Positions 55,204 to 63,863 of a stretch of 64,000 bases of DNA are shown here, piece by piece. The notes below the pieces were generated by a model. That model did no database searches and was not told the DNA's origin. It saw only the letters and a program-made list of their open reading frames with translations. The stretch comes from Lachnospiraceae bacterium. GTDB taxonomy: Bacteria > Bacillota > Clostridia > Lachnospirales > Lachnospiraceae. The stretch spans positions 1 to 64,000 of the forward strand of contig JAFZVZ010000040.1 of assembly GCA_017617545.1 (NCBI GenBank), given 5' to 3'. The number at the start of each line of letters is the position of its first letter. Position 1 is the stretch's first letter. Position numbers and translations under genes: made by a program.

Positions 55204-56247
55204 ATGAAAAAACATTGCGTGATATTTGTTTTATTGGTGCTAGCACTGATTTACTTCTGTTCATGCAGTGCAAAAACGACAAAACCAGAGGTTTCAATAA
55301 ACAGTGCTGTTACAGATTATTTGTTGTTACGAAATGTTAATGACAGCAGAATCATTACTGTTGATATGCAGTGGTTCGAAAATTATAAATTTAGCGAAAA
55401 CGGAGTTTCCTATTGGAATATTTGTGGTCGTGTAGATGAAGCTCTTCGTTTGTTTTATACATATTCGAGCGATACTGACAACATTATTTTGGAGGGAGAT
55501 GTCGTAAGGGCAGAAGTTGAGCTTTGTACCGAGACAGCAGTGGACACATCTAAACATGAATGTATAATCGTTATCGGAGCGGGAATGTTTAACATTGCGG
55601 CGGAGCGAGCATTATGTGGAAAAAAGTCGGGAGACGTGATACAAGTGCAACTTTCCGATGACGGAATAGTGAATTATCTTCAAATCAAGGACGTCAAGAC
55701 ATCCATTAAGGTTCTTTCGAGTGGAAGTTGTTATGCAGAAGAAGATGTGATAAAAGCGTTGGAAGCAGACGGTTTTTCTTCTTTTGAAGAGTTTTATTGT
55801 TATCTTTTTGATGTGAAACGGAACGAAGAATTGTTCTCGTGTCGTGAATTGAATAAAGCAACATTTTTCGAGGAGGCTTTTCGCATCTGCACTTTTGATC
55901 TGTCGGAAGAAGACATTAAGGATTATGCGCTGCAAATAGCTGGTGAGTACGAAAGAACAGCAGCGAATTTAAATATTGAACTTGAGGAATTCTATTCAGG
56001 TGTTTTGAATTTGGACGAAGATAGTTTTTTTTTACAATGCATTCAATCCGCCGAGTATGAGATCAAAAAGGCTCTGATTGTGGGACTCATCGCGGAGCAA
56101 TACGGTATTTCTGTCACGGAAGACGATTTTGTTGAGTTCTGCAGCGGCAAAGGAATTGATGCGAAAGACAGTGCTTCACGGGCGTCGGTCCGGTATGAGT
56201 GCCTGGAGGAAAAAGTACTTGTGAAATTCGGAGTTATTTTCCGATGA
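55204..56247 (+). CDS. lipoprotein with a trigger-factor-like C terminus, AT-rich
   Basis: 347 residues from the ATG at 55204. The signal peptide MKKHCVIFVLLVLALIYFCSCSA ends in a lipobox. The middle has FKBP-like features (EGDVVRAEVELCTET, GKKSGDVIQVQLSDD) and the C-terminal 150 residues are helical with AYGISVTEDDF-like ends (GLIAEQYGISVTEDDFVEFC) similar to trigger factor C-terminal domains. An extracytoplasmic chaperone of this kind is plausible. Base composition is much more AT-rich than all flanking genes, with many codons ending in A or T, so horizontal acquisition is possible. It has a strong promoter of its own. Confidence 0.78.
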   Translation: MKKHCVIFVLLVLALIYFCSCSAKTTKPEVSINSAVTDYLLLRNVNDSRIITVDMQWFENYKFSENGVSYWNICGRVDEALRLFYTYSSDTDNIILEGDVVRAEVELCTETAVDTSKHECIIVIGAGMFNIAAERALCGKKSGDVIQVQLSDDGIVNYLQIKDVKTSIKVLSSGSCYAEEDVIKALEADGFSSFEEFYCYLFDVKRNEELFSCRELNKATFFEEAFRICTFDLSEEDIKDYALQIAGEYERTAANLNIELEEFYSGVLNLDEDSFFLQCIQSAEYEIKKALIVGLIAEQYGISVTEDDFVEFCSGKGIDAKDSASRASVRYECLEEKVLVKFGVIFR

Positions 56248-56293
56248 TATGTTCCCCGGAACGATGATAGAAAAGAAAAGGAAAATGGTCTGT

Positions 56294-56875
56294 ATGGAGG
56301 AAAAAGAGACAATCGAAACAACGGGTTCGGGCTCGACGGAAGCGCGGGGAAACGGCAAAATCCTCAAGTGGATCCTGTTGGGCCTCGGCGCGGCATGCGC
56401 GGTGCTGGTGATCTTCCTGCTGGTGCTCGACAGCTCGGGCGCCAAATACCGCACGGAGCACTCGAAGGAGTTCGGCTACACGATCCAGTACGATGAGTCG
56501 CGGTATCAGAAGGACCGGATCCGGCTCGGCAACAATGAAAATCCGACCTATATGGACCGGTTCGGGTTCAAGACAAACCCGTACGCGAATTTCCTCGCGA
56601 TCTCGGAAGTGTCCGACGAGGCGGATGTCAACGAGGCGCTGGAGGTGTTCCAGTCGGACGGCAGCTACTCGTTCATCACCGAGGAGGATGCCGTGTTCGG
56701 CAGCGGCAATTACCGCGCGAAGAAGATCGTGTACACCGATACCGAGGGCGACGAACCGGTGGAGGTATCTTACTACTACATGGCGGACCGGAAGCTGTTC
56801 ATCACGGTCTCCTGCGACAAATCGCATAAAAAAGAGCTCGCGAGGATGCTCGCGAGCCTTACGCTTGATGATTGA
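56294..56875 (+). CDS. single-pass membrane protein, function unknown
   Basis: 193 residues from the ATG at 56294, 11 bases after AAAGGA; ATGs at 56285, 56264 and 56249 are in frame. A short acidic head, one span at about 24-45 (KWILLGLGAACAVLVIFLLVL) and an external domain of 145 residues (YTIQYDESRYQKDRI..., AKKIVYTDTEGDEPVEVSYYYMADRKLFI). No family recognised. Its stop abuts the stop of the convergent cysteine synthase gene with no gap, and the terminator of that gene lies inside its last codons. Confidence 0.78.
   Translation: MEEKETIETTGSGSTEARGNGKILKWILLGLGAACAVLVIFLLVLDSSGAKYRTEHSKEFGYTIQYDESRYQKDRIRLGNNENPTYMDRFGFKTNPYANFLAISEVSDEADVNEALEVFQSDGSYSFITEEDAVFGSGNYRAKKIVYTDTEGDEPVEVSYYYMADRKLFITVSCDKSHKKELARMLASLTLDD
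56827..56857 (-). terminator. terminator of the cysteine synthase gene, inside the convergent gene
   Basis: On the minus strand GCTCGCGAG and CTCGCGAGC form a 9-bp stem (56857-56836), followed by TCTTTTTTAT. It lies within the 3' end of the plus-strand gene and just past the stop of the minus-strand gene at 56876. Confidence 0.82.
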
Positions 56876-57808
56876 TCATTCCCCTTCGAACAGAGGCGTC
56901 GAAAAATATCTCTCGGCCGTGTCGGGCAGGACGGTGACCACCGTTTTGCCGCGGCCGAGTTTTTTTGCCATCGCGAGCGCAGCAGCGACGTTCGTGCCGC
57001 TCGAGATGCCGCAGAGGATGCCTTCCTTCGAGGCAAGGTCGCGCGAGGTCTGCAGCGCGACATCGTCCTCGACGATGAAGATCTCAGAGTAAATGTTCGT
57101 GTTGAGATTGTCGGGGATCAGGCCGTCGCCGATGCCCATCTGCAGGTGCGTTCCGATGGATCCGCCCGAGAGGATGGCAGCGTTGGCGGGCTCTACCGCC
57201 CAGATCGTGATGTCCGGATTTTGCGTGCGAAGAACTTCGCCGATGCCGGAGATCGTGCCGCCCGTGCCGATGCCGGAGCAGAAGCCGTGGATCGGGCCTG
57301 CGACCTGCTCGAGGATCTCCACGCCGGTGTGGTACTTGTGCACCAGAGGGTTGTTCGGGTTGGAGAACTGCTCGGGAACGAAGACGTTGGGATCTTCCTT
57401 CGCCATGCGGAACGCCGTGTTGATGCACTCCGCGATGCAGGCGCCGATGTCGCCGTCATCATGGACGAGGATGACTTCCGCGCCGTAGTGATGAACGAGC
57501 TTGCGGCGCTCCTCGCTGACCGAATCGGGCATGATGATGATCGTGCGGTAGCCGCGCACGGCGCCGACAAGCGCAAGGCCGATGCCCTGGTTGCCGCTCG
57601 TGGGCTCCACGATGATCGTGTCCTTCGTGATGCGGCCTTCCTTCTCCGCTGCGAGGATCATATTGTAAGCCGTGCGGGTCTTGATGGAACCGCCGACGTT
57701 CAAACCTTCGAATTTGACCAAAACCTCCGCGTCATCCGGGCCGGTCATGCGCTGCAGCCGGATAATGGGGGTGTGACCGATGGATTCGAGAATATTGTCG
57801 TAAATCAT
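56876..57808 (-). CDS. cysK: cysteine synthase family PLP enzyme
   Basis: 310 residues from the ATG at 57808. It is an O-acetylserine sulfhydrylase-type enzyme: the PLP Lys is in NVGGSIKTRTAY, followed by VEPTSGNQGIGLA, CSGIGTGGTISGIGEVL (phosphate loop) and GILCGISSGTNVAAALAMA. The usual residues after the catalytic Lys are DR (SVKDR); here they are TR, a slight change. It makes cysteine from O-acetylserine and sulfide. A terminator lies inside the convergent neighbour. It has no cysE next to it. Confidence 0.9.
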   Translation of the reverse strand: MIYDNILESIGHTPIIRLQRMTGPDDAEVLVKFEGLNVGGSIKTRTAYNMILAAEKEGRITKDTIIVEPTSGNQGIGLALVGAVRGYRTIIIMPDSVSEERRKLVHHYGAEVILVHDDGDIGACIAECINTAFRMAKEDPNVFVPEQFSNPNNPLVHKYHTGVEILEQVAGPIHGFCSGIGTGGTISGIGEVLRTQNPDITIWAVEPANAAILSGGSIGTHLQMGIGDGLIPDNLNTNIYSEIFIVEDDVALQTSRDLASKEGILCGISSGTNVAAALAMAKKLGRGKTVVTVLPDTAERYFSTPLFEGE

Positions 57809-57943
57809 GGGTATCCGTCCTTCGGGCGAAGTCGCAGTCGTGAGACTTCGCGTGATCTGACACTGTGCGTGCCTACGAAAGTGTATCGGATTGCACGGTA
57901 AATGTCAAGGAAAACATAGGCGCGCCGCGGGTGAAAACGGAGA

Positions 57944-58006
57944 CATTTTCCTTGCGAAACGGACGGTTTTATACTAATATGGTTTCGGGTGTGTAATCGG
58001 AAAATG
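57944..58006. repeat. paired GGAAAATG motif copies in an intergenic gap
   Basis: CATTTTCC at 57944-57951 and GGAAAATG at 57999-58006 face each other across 47 bases in the 285-base gap upstream of the rhomboid gene. The distance is larger than in the hairpin pairs, so folding is less certain. No gene is seen in the gap. Confidence 0.6.
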
Positions 58007-58093
58007 CCGGTGCCCGGTTCGGGAGACCGAAGAGTTTAATCGGTGTTTCCGGAGGAGTTCCGAAGGGGAATTCCGGGGGAAAGGAGCAGTCGT

Positions 58094-59275
58094 ATGTGGG
58101 AGAAACTGACGCAGTATTTCAGCGGGCGCGGGTTGAAGGAAGTGAACCTCAACCGTGACGATATGCGTCTTTACTATGCGTCGGAAGGCAAATCGGCAGA
58201 CCCCGTCTGGCTGATCAACGATGCCGCGGTCGCCGCTCTGACGAAAGAAAAATACAACAGATATATGGAGACGATCCGCAGCATTTTCCAAAAACAGGGC
58301 TTCGAGACCGTCTCGATGCTGACGCTTTTTGTCACGGGTCGGATCGGACAGTGCAAGGAAGTCGGCGAGGGGTCCGCGTTCTGGATCGTGGACGCGGATT
58401 ACGGCAGACTGATCGTATATGAAAACCAGCCGGAGGATTTCCTTGGGATCCGCTCGGTGATCGAGAACAATCTGCATTTCGGCGGACACAGCCGCAACGC
58501 GGAGGGCGCGCAGACGGACCTTGATCACGACAATTTTCGCGCGGCGAGCAGGGTTGCCGCGTACAGCCGCGATGCCGTGACGCGCGTTGACAAAACCAGG
58601 GCTGACGCTTACCTTGAGGAGCAGAGAAGACAGAACCGGTACCGCACGTCGCAGCGGCGGAGCGGCCTTCAGAACGTATGCATCGTGACGGCAGTGCTGA
58701 TCGGCATCAATCTGGTCATTTTCCTGCTCACCGACCTGTTTGAGCTGGTCGGCATCCTCGAGAAGGGCCAGATGAGCTGGCGAACGGTGGTCACGGAGCA
58801 CGGTTACTACCGGCTGTTCACATGCATGTTCCTGCATTACGGCATCGATCATGTCGGCGGTAACATGATCGCGCTGTATGCGCTCGGCGGCGAGCTTGAG
58901 AGGCAAATGTTCCGCGTCCGTTACATCATCCTCTACCTCGTGTCCGGCCTCGGCGCATCGGTGGTGTCGTGCATTTACTATCATTATTTTACGAATATCG
59001 ACCCGTATTCAGCAGGGGCATCCGGCGCGATCTACGGATTGATGGGCGCGTTCCTTGTGATGCTGATCATGCATCCCGAGCAGCGGCGGAGAAACAACGC
59101 GACGCGAGTCGTGATCTTCGCGGCGTACCTGATCTACAGCTTTGTCCGCGCGGACGCCAACGTCAACCTTGCCGCGCACTTCGGCGGCCTGGTGGTCGGC
59201 GCGCTTCTGTACCCGATCCTCGACGGCATCCGTACGAAGCGGATCCGCGAGTGGGATCGGAAGCGGAAAATGTAG
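58094..59275 (+). CDS. rhomboid-family intramembrane serine protease with a soluble N-terminal domain
   Basis: 393 residues from the ATG at 58094 behind AAAGGAG. The first 190 residues are soluble and end in a basic stretch (RRQNRYRTSQRRSG). The membrane part (about 200-375) has six to seven spans with GASGAIYGLMGAF (active Ser), NMIALYALGGELE and AAHFGGLVVGALLY (His partner). It cleaves membrane protein substrates. The N-terminal domain is of a type I do not recognise. It is followed by a small conserved gene on the same strand. Confidence 0.9.
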   Translation: MWEKLTQYFSGRGLKEVNLNRDDMRLYYASEGKSADPVWLINDAAVAALTKEKYNRYMETIRSIFQKQGFETVSMLTLFVTGRIGQCKEVGEGSAFWIVDADYGRLIVYENQPEDFLGIRSVIENNLHFGGHSRNAEGAQTDLDHDNFRAASRVAAYSRDAVTRVDKTRADAYLEEQRRQNRYRTSQRRSGLQNVCIVTAVLIGINLVIFLLTDLFELVGILEKGQMSWRTVVTEHGYYRLFTCMFLHYGIDHVGGNMIALYALGGELERQMFRVRYIILYLVSGLGASVVSCIYYHYFTNIDPYSAGASGAIYGLMGAFLVMLIMHPEQRRRNNATRVVIFAAYLIYSFVRADANVNLAAHFGGLVVGALLYPILDGIRTKRIREWDRKRKM

Positions 59276-59324
59276 GCGCATCTTAAGCGTGCAATGGAAA
59301 GCAGAGATCGGAGGAGAAGCAGCA

Positions 59325-59600
59325 ATGTTTCGCATGTGGATCAAACTTTGGAAAGACAACCGCCTTGTGAAGGACATGACTGTGGAAAATCCGGACCCGG
59401 TCAACCGCACAAAGAAGGTGTTTGACGCGGTAGAGCGCGCCTGCTCCGAGTGGAATCTGCCCAAACCGATCTGGCTCCAGAACAATGTGAAGGAATTCAA
59501 GAAGAGCGCAAGGACACGCTTCGGCTCGGATTCGTTCATTGAGGCAATCGATTTCGACTGGTTTGAATTGCATGTAATTGAGGAAGACCTGAATTACTAA
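59325..59600 (+). CDS. small conserved protein, function unknown
   Basis: 91 residues from the ATG at 59325 behind GGAGGAG. It has MWIKLWKDNRLVKDMTVENPDPVNRTKKVFDAVERACSEWNLPKPIWLQNNVKEFKK and an acidic end, with no span or signal. It looks like a compact alpha/beta protein. It lies 49 bases after the rhomboid gene and may share its transcript; dnaX follows with its own promoter. Confidence 0.8.
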   Translation: MFRMWIKLWKDNRLVKDMTVENPDPVNRTKKVFDAVERACSEWNLPKPIWLQNNVKEFKKSARTRFGSDSFIEAIDFDWFELHVIEEDLNY

Positions 59601-59680
59601 GGGCGCGCTGCAGAGCGAGACATATGAGCCGCCCCCGCCCAATTGTTAGCCTGATTGTCCGCGTGTGGCGCGTCTCGGTG

Positions 59681-59709
59681 TGGACTTTCCCGGGGCGGTG
59701 TGGTATAAT
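59681..59709 (+). promoter_or_regulatory. promoter candidate of dnaX
   Basis: TATAAT at 59704-59709 is consensus; the -35 TGGACT at 59681-59686 is one base off TTGACT, spacer 17. Confidence 0.6.
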
Positions 59710-59746
59710 GATAAGACACGAATGAGACCGAAGAAAGGAGCAAGGC

Positions 59747-61306
59747 ATGGCATATATAGCGCTGTATCGGAAATTCCGCCCGAGCACATTTGACGAAGTC
59801 AAAGGCCAGGACGCGGTCGTTACCACGCTGCGGAACCAGCTGCGGACGGGACGGATCGGCCATGCGTACTGCTTCAACGGAACACGCGGAACAGGAAAGA
59901 CGTCGGTAGCCAAAATACTGGCGAAGGCGATCAACTGCGAGAACCCGGTCGACGGAAATCCGTGCAACGAATGTGCGATGTGCAAGTCGATCAACGACGG
60001 AAGCTCCATGAACGTCGTCGAGCTCGACGCGGCGTCCAACAACGGCGTTGCGAACATCCGCGAGATCGTGGATGAGGTGCGGTATTATCCGACGGAAGGC
60101 AAATACAAAGTATACATCATCGACGAGGTCCACATGCTCTCGACAGGTGCATTTAACGCGCTGCTGAAGACGCTCGAGGAACCGCCGTCGTATGTGGTGT
60201 TCATATTGGCGACGACCGAGGTGCACGCGATCCCGATCACGATCCTCTCGCGCTGCCAGCGGTACGATTTCAAGCGTATCCGCGTCGAGACCATCACGGA
60301 CCGGCTGCTGGAGCTGTGCGATCGGGAAGAGATCGCGACGGAAGAGAAGGCGATGCGCTATGTGGCGCGGCTTGCGGACGGATCGATGCGTGACGCGCTC
60401 TCGTTGCTTGAGCGATGCGTCTCGTACTACGCGGGAGAGGAACTGACCTACGACCGCATTTTGGAGGTGCTCGGCACCGTCGATGTGGAGACATTTGCCT
60501 TGGCGCTTCGATATATTCACGACGGGAAGATCCCGAAGATCATTCGGCTTCTGGACGAGATGACCGTCGCGGGGCGCGAGCTTCCGCGGTTCATCGTCGA
60601 CCTGACATGGTATCTGCGAAATCTGCTGCTCGCCCAGTCCGGCGAGGACCTGAGCGAGGCGCTGGAGATGTCCGGCGAGCAGATGAAGCTCCTGGCGCAC
60701 GAGGCCAAGGTGTACGCACCGGAGGAGCTGATGCGCTACATCTCCGTGCTGTGCGAGCTGACCAACCGCCTGCGCCACGAGTCGCAGAAGCGGGTGCTCA
60801 TCGAGATGACGGTGGTGCGCCTGTGCCGGCCGCAGGTCGATATCGACAACGAGGCTGTGCTGGACCGCATCCGTCGTTTGGAAAATGAGCTGGCTGTCCT
60901 TCGCAAGACCGGCATCTCTGCCCCCGCGGCGGAGCCGGAGGAAGAGGAGGCACCGAAGGAGAAGCTGAAGATCGCGCTTCCCGAGGACATCCTGGATGTC
61001 GTGAAGAACTGGCCGACACTGTGCAACATGGCACCGCAGCCCGCGCGGCTGGCGATGAAGGTGTGCACGCCGAGCCTGAGCCGCAGCGGAAACCTGCTTT
61101 TGGTGTTCACGACGTCGACGGACTTCAACCTGATCAACTCGATGAACCATATCGAGCAGGTTGAGAAGACGATCGAGAAGGTCATCCACCACAAGGTTAC
61201 GGTGGAGGTTGAGCAGCTCAAGGAGGGCGAGGATCCCGGCAAGTACGTCGATCTGAGCGATGCCATCGCGGGCCGCCTCGGTGACGTGGAAGTGGAGATC
61301 ATTTAA
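59747..61306 (+). CDS. dnaX: DNA polymerase III subunit gamma/tau
   Basis: 519 residues from the ATG at 59747 behind AAAGGAG. It has the clamp-loader AAA+ domain: YIALYRKFRPSTFDEVKGQ, Walker A GTRGTGKT (about 43-50), the zinc-binding Cys cluster NPCNECAMC, Walker B VYIIDEVHMLS, and SRC motif ITILSRCQRYDF. Domain III follows, and a Glu/Pro-rich segment leads to the C-terminal tau part. It loads the sliding clamp. The order dnaX - ybaB - recR is the conserved recombination/replication cluster. Confidence 0.97.
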   Translation: MAYIALYRKFRPSTFDEVKGQDAVVTTLRNQLRTGRIGHAYCFNGTRGTGKTSVAKILAKAINCENPVDGNPCNECAMCKSINDGSSMNVVELDAASNNGVANIREIVDEVRYYPTEGKYKVYIIDEVHMLSTGAFNALLKTLEEPPSYVVFILATTEVHAIPITILSRCQRYDFKRIRVETITDRLLELCDREEIATEEKAMRYVARLADGSMRDALSLLERCVSYYAGEELTYDRILEVLGTVDVETFALALRYIHDGKIPKIIRLLDEMTVAGRELPRFIVDLTWYLRNLLLAQSGEDLSEALEMSGEQMKLLAHEAKVYAPEELMRYISVLCELTNRLRHESQKRVLIEMTVVRLCRPQVDIDNEAVLDRIRRLENELAVLRKTGISAPAAEPEEEEAPKEKLKIALPEDILDVVKNWPTLCNMAPQPARLAMKVCTPSLSRSGNLLLVFTTSTDFNLINSMNHIEQVEKTIEKVIHHKVTVEVEQLKEGEDPGKYVDLSDAIAGRLGDVEVEII

Positions 61307-61372
61307 CGCGGTGATAACCGTGAAGTTCACGGAATCCATAGAAAGAAACAGACAGGAAAAGGAGAAAACACA

Positions 61373-61732
61373 ATGGGTAAGAAGGGCGGATTTTCCGGCG
61401 GTATGCCGGGCAACATGAACAACCTGATGAAGCAGGCTCAGCGCATGCAGCGCCAGATGGAGGAGATGCAGAAGGAGCTTGAGACCAAGGAGTGGGAAGC
61501 AACCGCAGGCGGCGGCGCCGTGAAGGTTCGCGTTTCCGGACAGAAGGAAGTTACGGCGATCGAGATCTCGAAGGACGTTGTGGATCCCGATGATGTTGAA
61601 ATGCTCCAGGATCTGATCATGGCTGCGGTCAACGAAGCGTTCCGCAACATGGAGACGGAGACGAACGAGGCAATGAGCGGTATCGCGGGCGGCCTTACGG
61701 GCGGTCTCGGCGATTTCGGCGGCCTGTTCTAA
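61373..61732 (+). CDS. YbaB/EbfC nucleoid-associated protein
   Basis: 119 residues from the ATG at 61373 behind AAAGGAG. It has the Gly/Met-rich start, NMNNLMKQAQRMQRQMEEMQKELETKEWEATAGGGAVKVRVSGQKEVTAIEISKDVVDPDDVEMLQDLIMAAVNEAFR, typical. It binds DNA and is encoded between dnaX and recR as usual. Confidence 0.96.
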   Translation: MGKKGGFSGGMPGNMNNLMKQAQRMQRQMEEMQKELETKEWEATAGGGAVKVRVSGQKEVTAIEISKDVVDPDDVEMLQDLIMAAVNEAFRNMETETNEAMSGIAGGLTGGLGDFGGLF

Positions 61733-61817
61733 GTTACGCACGCTTGTAGGCTTGCGCACGGTTCGCGGCGATGAGCGCGAGCTCATCGATGAAAAAACGC
61801 TGGAGGATTGACCGGCC

Positions 61818-62414
61818 GTGGATTATTACAGCAAAACGACAACAAAACTGATCGCCGAGCTCGGGCATTTGCCAGGGATCGGCCAGAAGTCGGCGCAGCG
61901 GCTGGCGTTCCATATCCTTCACATGCCGGAGGAGCAGGTGCGCGACCTCTCGGCGGCAATTTTGGACGCGAGGACGAGCGCGCGGTTCTGCCGCGAGTGC
62001 TGCACGCTGACGGATGAGGACATATGCCCGATCTGCGCCAGCGACAAGCGTGACCACAAGACCATCATGGTCGTGGAGGACACGCGCGATCTCGTGGCGT
62101 ACGAGAAAACCGGCCAGTACAACGGCGTGTACCATGTGCTGCAGGGAGCGATCTCCCCGATGCAGGGCATCAATCCGACGGACATCCGTCTGAAGGAGCT
62201 GATGATCCGGCTGCAGGGGGACGTTGACGAGGTTATCCTCGCGACGAACTCTACGCTCGAGGGCGAGGCGACCGCGATGTACATCAGCAAGCTTCTAAAG
62301 GACACCGGCATCCGCGTGACGCGGATCGCGAGCGGTGTTCCGGTCGGCGGCGACCTTGAGTATGTCGACGAGGTGACGCTTTTGAAGGCGTTGGAAAATC
62401 GCACGGAACTGTAA
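61818..62414 (+). CDS. recR: recombination mediator RecR
   Basis: 198 residues, standard, from the GTG at 61818, with GGAGG 11 bases upstream. The helix-hairpin-helix LGHLPGIGQKSAQRLAFHIL, zinc finger CRECCTLTDEDICPIC and Toprim domain (VVEDTRDLVAYEKTGQYNGVYHVL) are all present. With RecO and RecF it loads RecA at gaps. The order is dnaX-ybaB-recR. Confidence 0.96.
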   Translation: MDYYSKTTTKLIAELGHLPGIGQKSAQRLAFHILHMPEEQVRDLSAAILDARTSARFCRECCTLTDEDICPICASDKRDHKTIMVVEDTRDLVAYEKTGQYNGVYHVLQGAISPMQGINPTDIRLKELMIRLQGDVDEVILATNSTLEGEATAMYISKLLKDTGIRVTRIASGVPVGGDLEYVDEVTLLKALENRTEL

Positions 62415-62487
62415 GGGAAGCGGGATCATTTTCCGAAGAAGAGACAGAACAGACAGCAATTAACCGAGGAGGAAAGGAGGGACCCCG

Positions 62488-63687
62488 TTGGACGAGGGAA
62501 CAAAGCAAGTCACAAAGGAATACACGGGGGAATCCCGCTTTCGTCCGATCTACATTTTGATCATTGCGGCTGTCATCATCCTGGTCGGCGTTGTGGTCGG
62601 CTGGATGATCAAGAGAAGCAAGGATCGCAAGACCTACGCCGCGTATGACGTGGTGAAGATGAAGCAGATGCCGTTCACGACGGTCAGCGGAATTCTTCCG
62701 ATCCGCGACGGCGTGCTCCGGTACGCGCGGGACGGCGCGGAGGCGGTCAACCAGGACGGCGAGAGCCTCTGGAACGTCTCCTACAACATGGCCAACCCGG
62801 TGGCGGACACCTGCGGCAAATTCGCAGCGGTCGGCGATGCCGGCGGCGTTTCTCTCTACATCATGGACGGTACGGGCTCGTTCAGCAACGTGACGACCGA
62901 CCATTCGATCGTTCGCGTCGCGGTGGCGGCGAACGGTGAGACCGCCGTTCTGATGGACGACGGCAAGGAGGATTATATCTCCATTTACCATGCGGACGGA
63001 ACCCGTGTGGTGGACATGAACACGGTTACGAACGTGAACGGTTTCCCGCTCGATATCGCGATCTCGGAGGACGGCGCCAAGCTTGTCGTGTCGTTCGCGT
63101 ACTTCGACGATGACGCGGTCCGCTCGCGGCTTGTATTTTACAATTTCGGAGGTGTCGGCCGGAGTTACTACGACGGCATGGTCGGCAAGGCGGAATCCGT
63201 GACAACGGACTACCCCGACAACCTCTATGCGGATGTGGAGTTTGTCACCAACGACCGCGTCGCGGTGTTCGGTGACCGCGGGCTTCTCGTGTACGAGATG
63301 GAGGAGATCCCGAACCTCGAGCCGAAGCAGATCACCTACACGGGAACGATCCGCAGGTTCACGTTCAGCGGCAAGTACATCGGTCTTCTGACCGAGAAGC
63401 GCGACGGCGGACGCATCCAGTATGAGGTTACGCTGTACGACACAAACGGAGCGCAGGTTGAGACGCGCACCATGGACAACTATTACAGCGGCTTCCGGAT
63501 CGACGGGGGCGATGTAATACTCTACAGCGATACGTCGCTGTACATTTACCGCATCAAGGGCAGGGACAAGTACAAAAACTCTGTTTCGCGGGCGGTAAGC
63601 TACTGCTTCGCCACGAGCGAAGACAACGGTTTCGTGCTGATCTTCGACAATCAGTTCAACCGGATCCGGCTGATCGGCGGGGAGTGA
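62488..63687 (+). CDS. DUF5711-like membrane-anchored beta-propeller protein
   Basis: 399 residues from the TTG at 62488, well placed after AAAGGAGGG. One membrane span at about 20-44 (IYILIIAAVIILVGVVVGWMI) is followed by a domain of repeated four-stranded blades (GESLWNVSYNM, GKFAAVGDAGGVSLYIMDGTG, GETAVLMDDGKEDYISIYHADGTRV...). That layout matches the DUF5711 family of Lachnospiraceae. The TTG start is unusual but the spacing is good. Probably cotranscribed with the following CvpA-like gene. Function unknown. Confidence 0.85.
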   Translation: MDEGTKQVTKEYTGESRFRPIYILIIAAVIILVGVVVGWMIKRSKDRKTYAAYDVVKMKQMPFTTVSGILPIRDGVLRYARDGAEAVNQDGESLWNVSYNMANPVADTCGKFAAVGDAGGVSLYIMDGTGSFSNVTTDHSIVRVAVAANGETAVLMDDGKEDYISIYHADGTRVVDMNTVTNVNGFPLDIAISEDGAKLVVSFAYFDDDAVRSRLVFYNFGGVGRSYYDGMVGKAESVTTDYPDNLYADVEFVTNDRVAVFGDRGLLVYEMEEIPNLEPKQITYTGTIRRFTFSGKYIGLLTEKRDGGRIQYEVTLYDTNGAQVETRTMDNYYSGFRIDGGDVILYSDTSLYIYRIKGRDKYKNSVSRAVSYCFATSEDNGFVLIFDNQFNRIRLIGGE

Positions 63688-63765
63688 CGTGTCACAACCG
63701 CGGTGACGCCGAAGACAGTTCTTTCCGCGCCGCTTTGTGAGGCCGGCGGGAGAGAACAGGGCAGG

Positions 63766-63796
63766 CGGAAAATGAAGCGGCTCCGCTCATTTTCCG
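63766..63796. repeat. hairpin made by an inverted pair of the GGAAAATG motif
   Basis: CGGAAAATG (63766-63774) and CATTTTCCG (63788-63796) pair, with AGCGG/CCGCT extending the stem inward and one bulged A. The loop is only CT. It lies between the DUF5711-like and CvpA-like genes, and resembles the hairpin at 20811. Confidence 0.75.
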
Positions 63797-63863
63797 AAGA
63801 AGTTGAGTTGGCGGACGTCCCTCGCGGGCGTGCGCATACCCCGTACCGGGAGAGGAGAGAACA

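Noticed and set aside
59597-61786. 729-codon minus-strand frame opposite dnaX and ybaB
   Set aside because: Shadow of the real genes with an atypical His/Arg/Leu composition.
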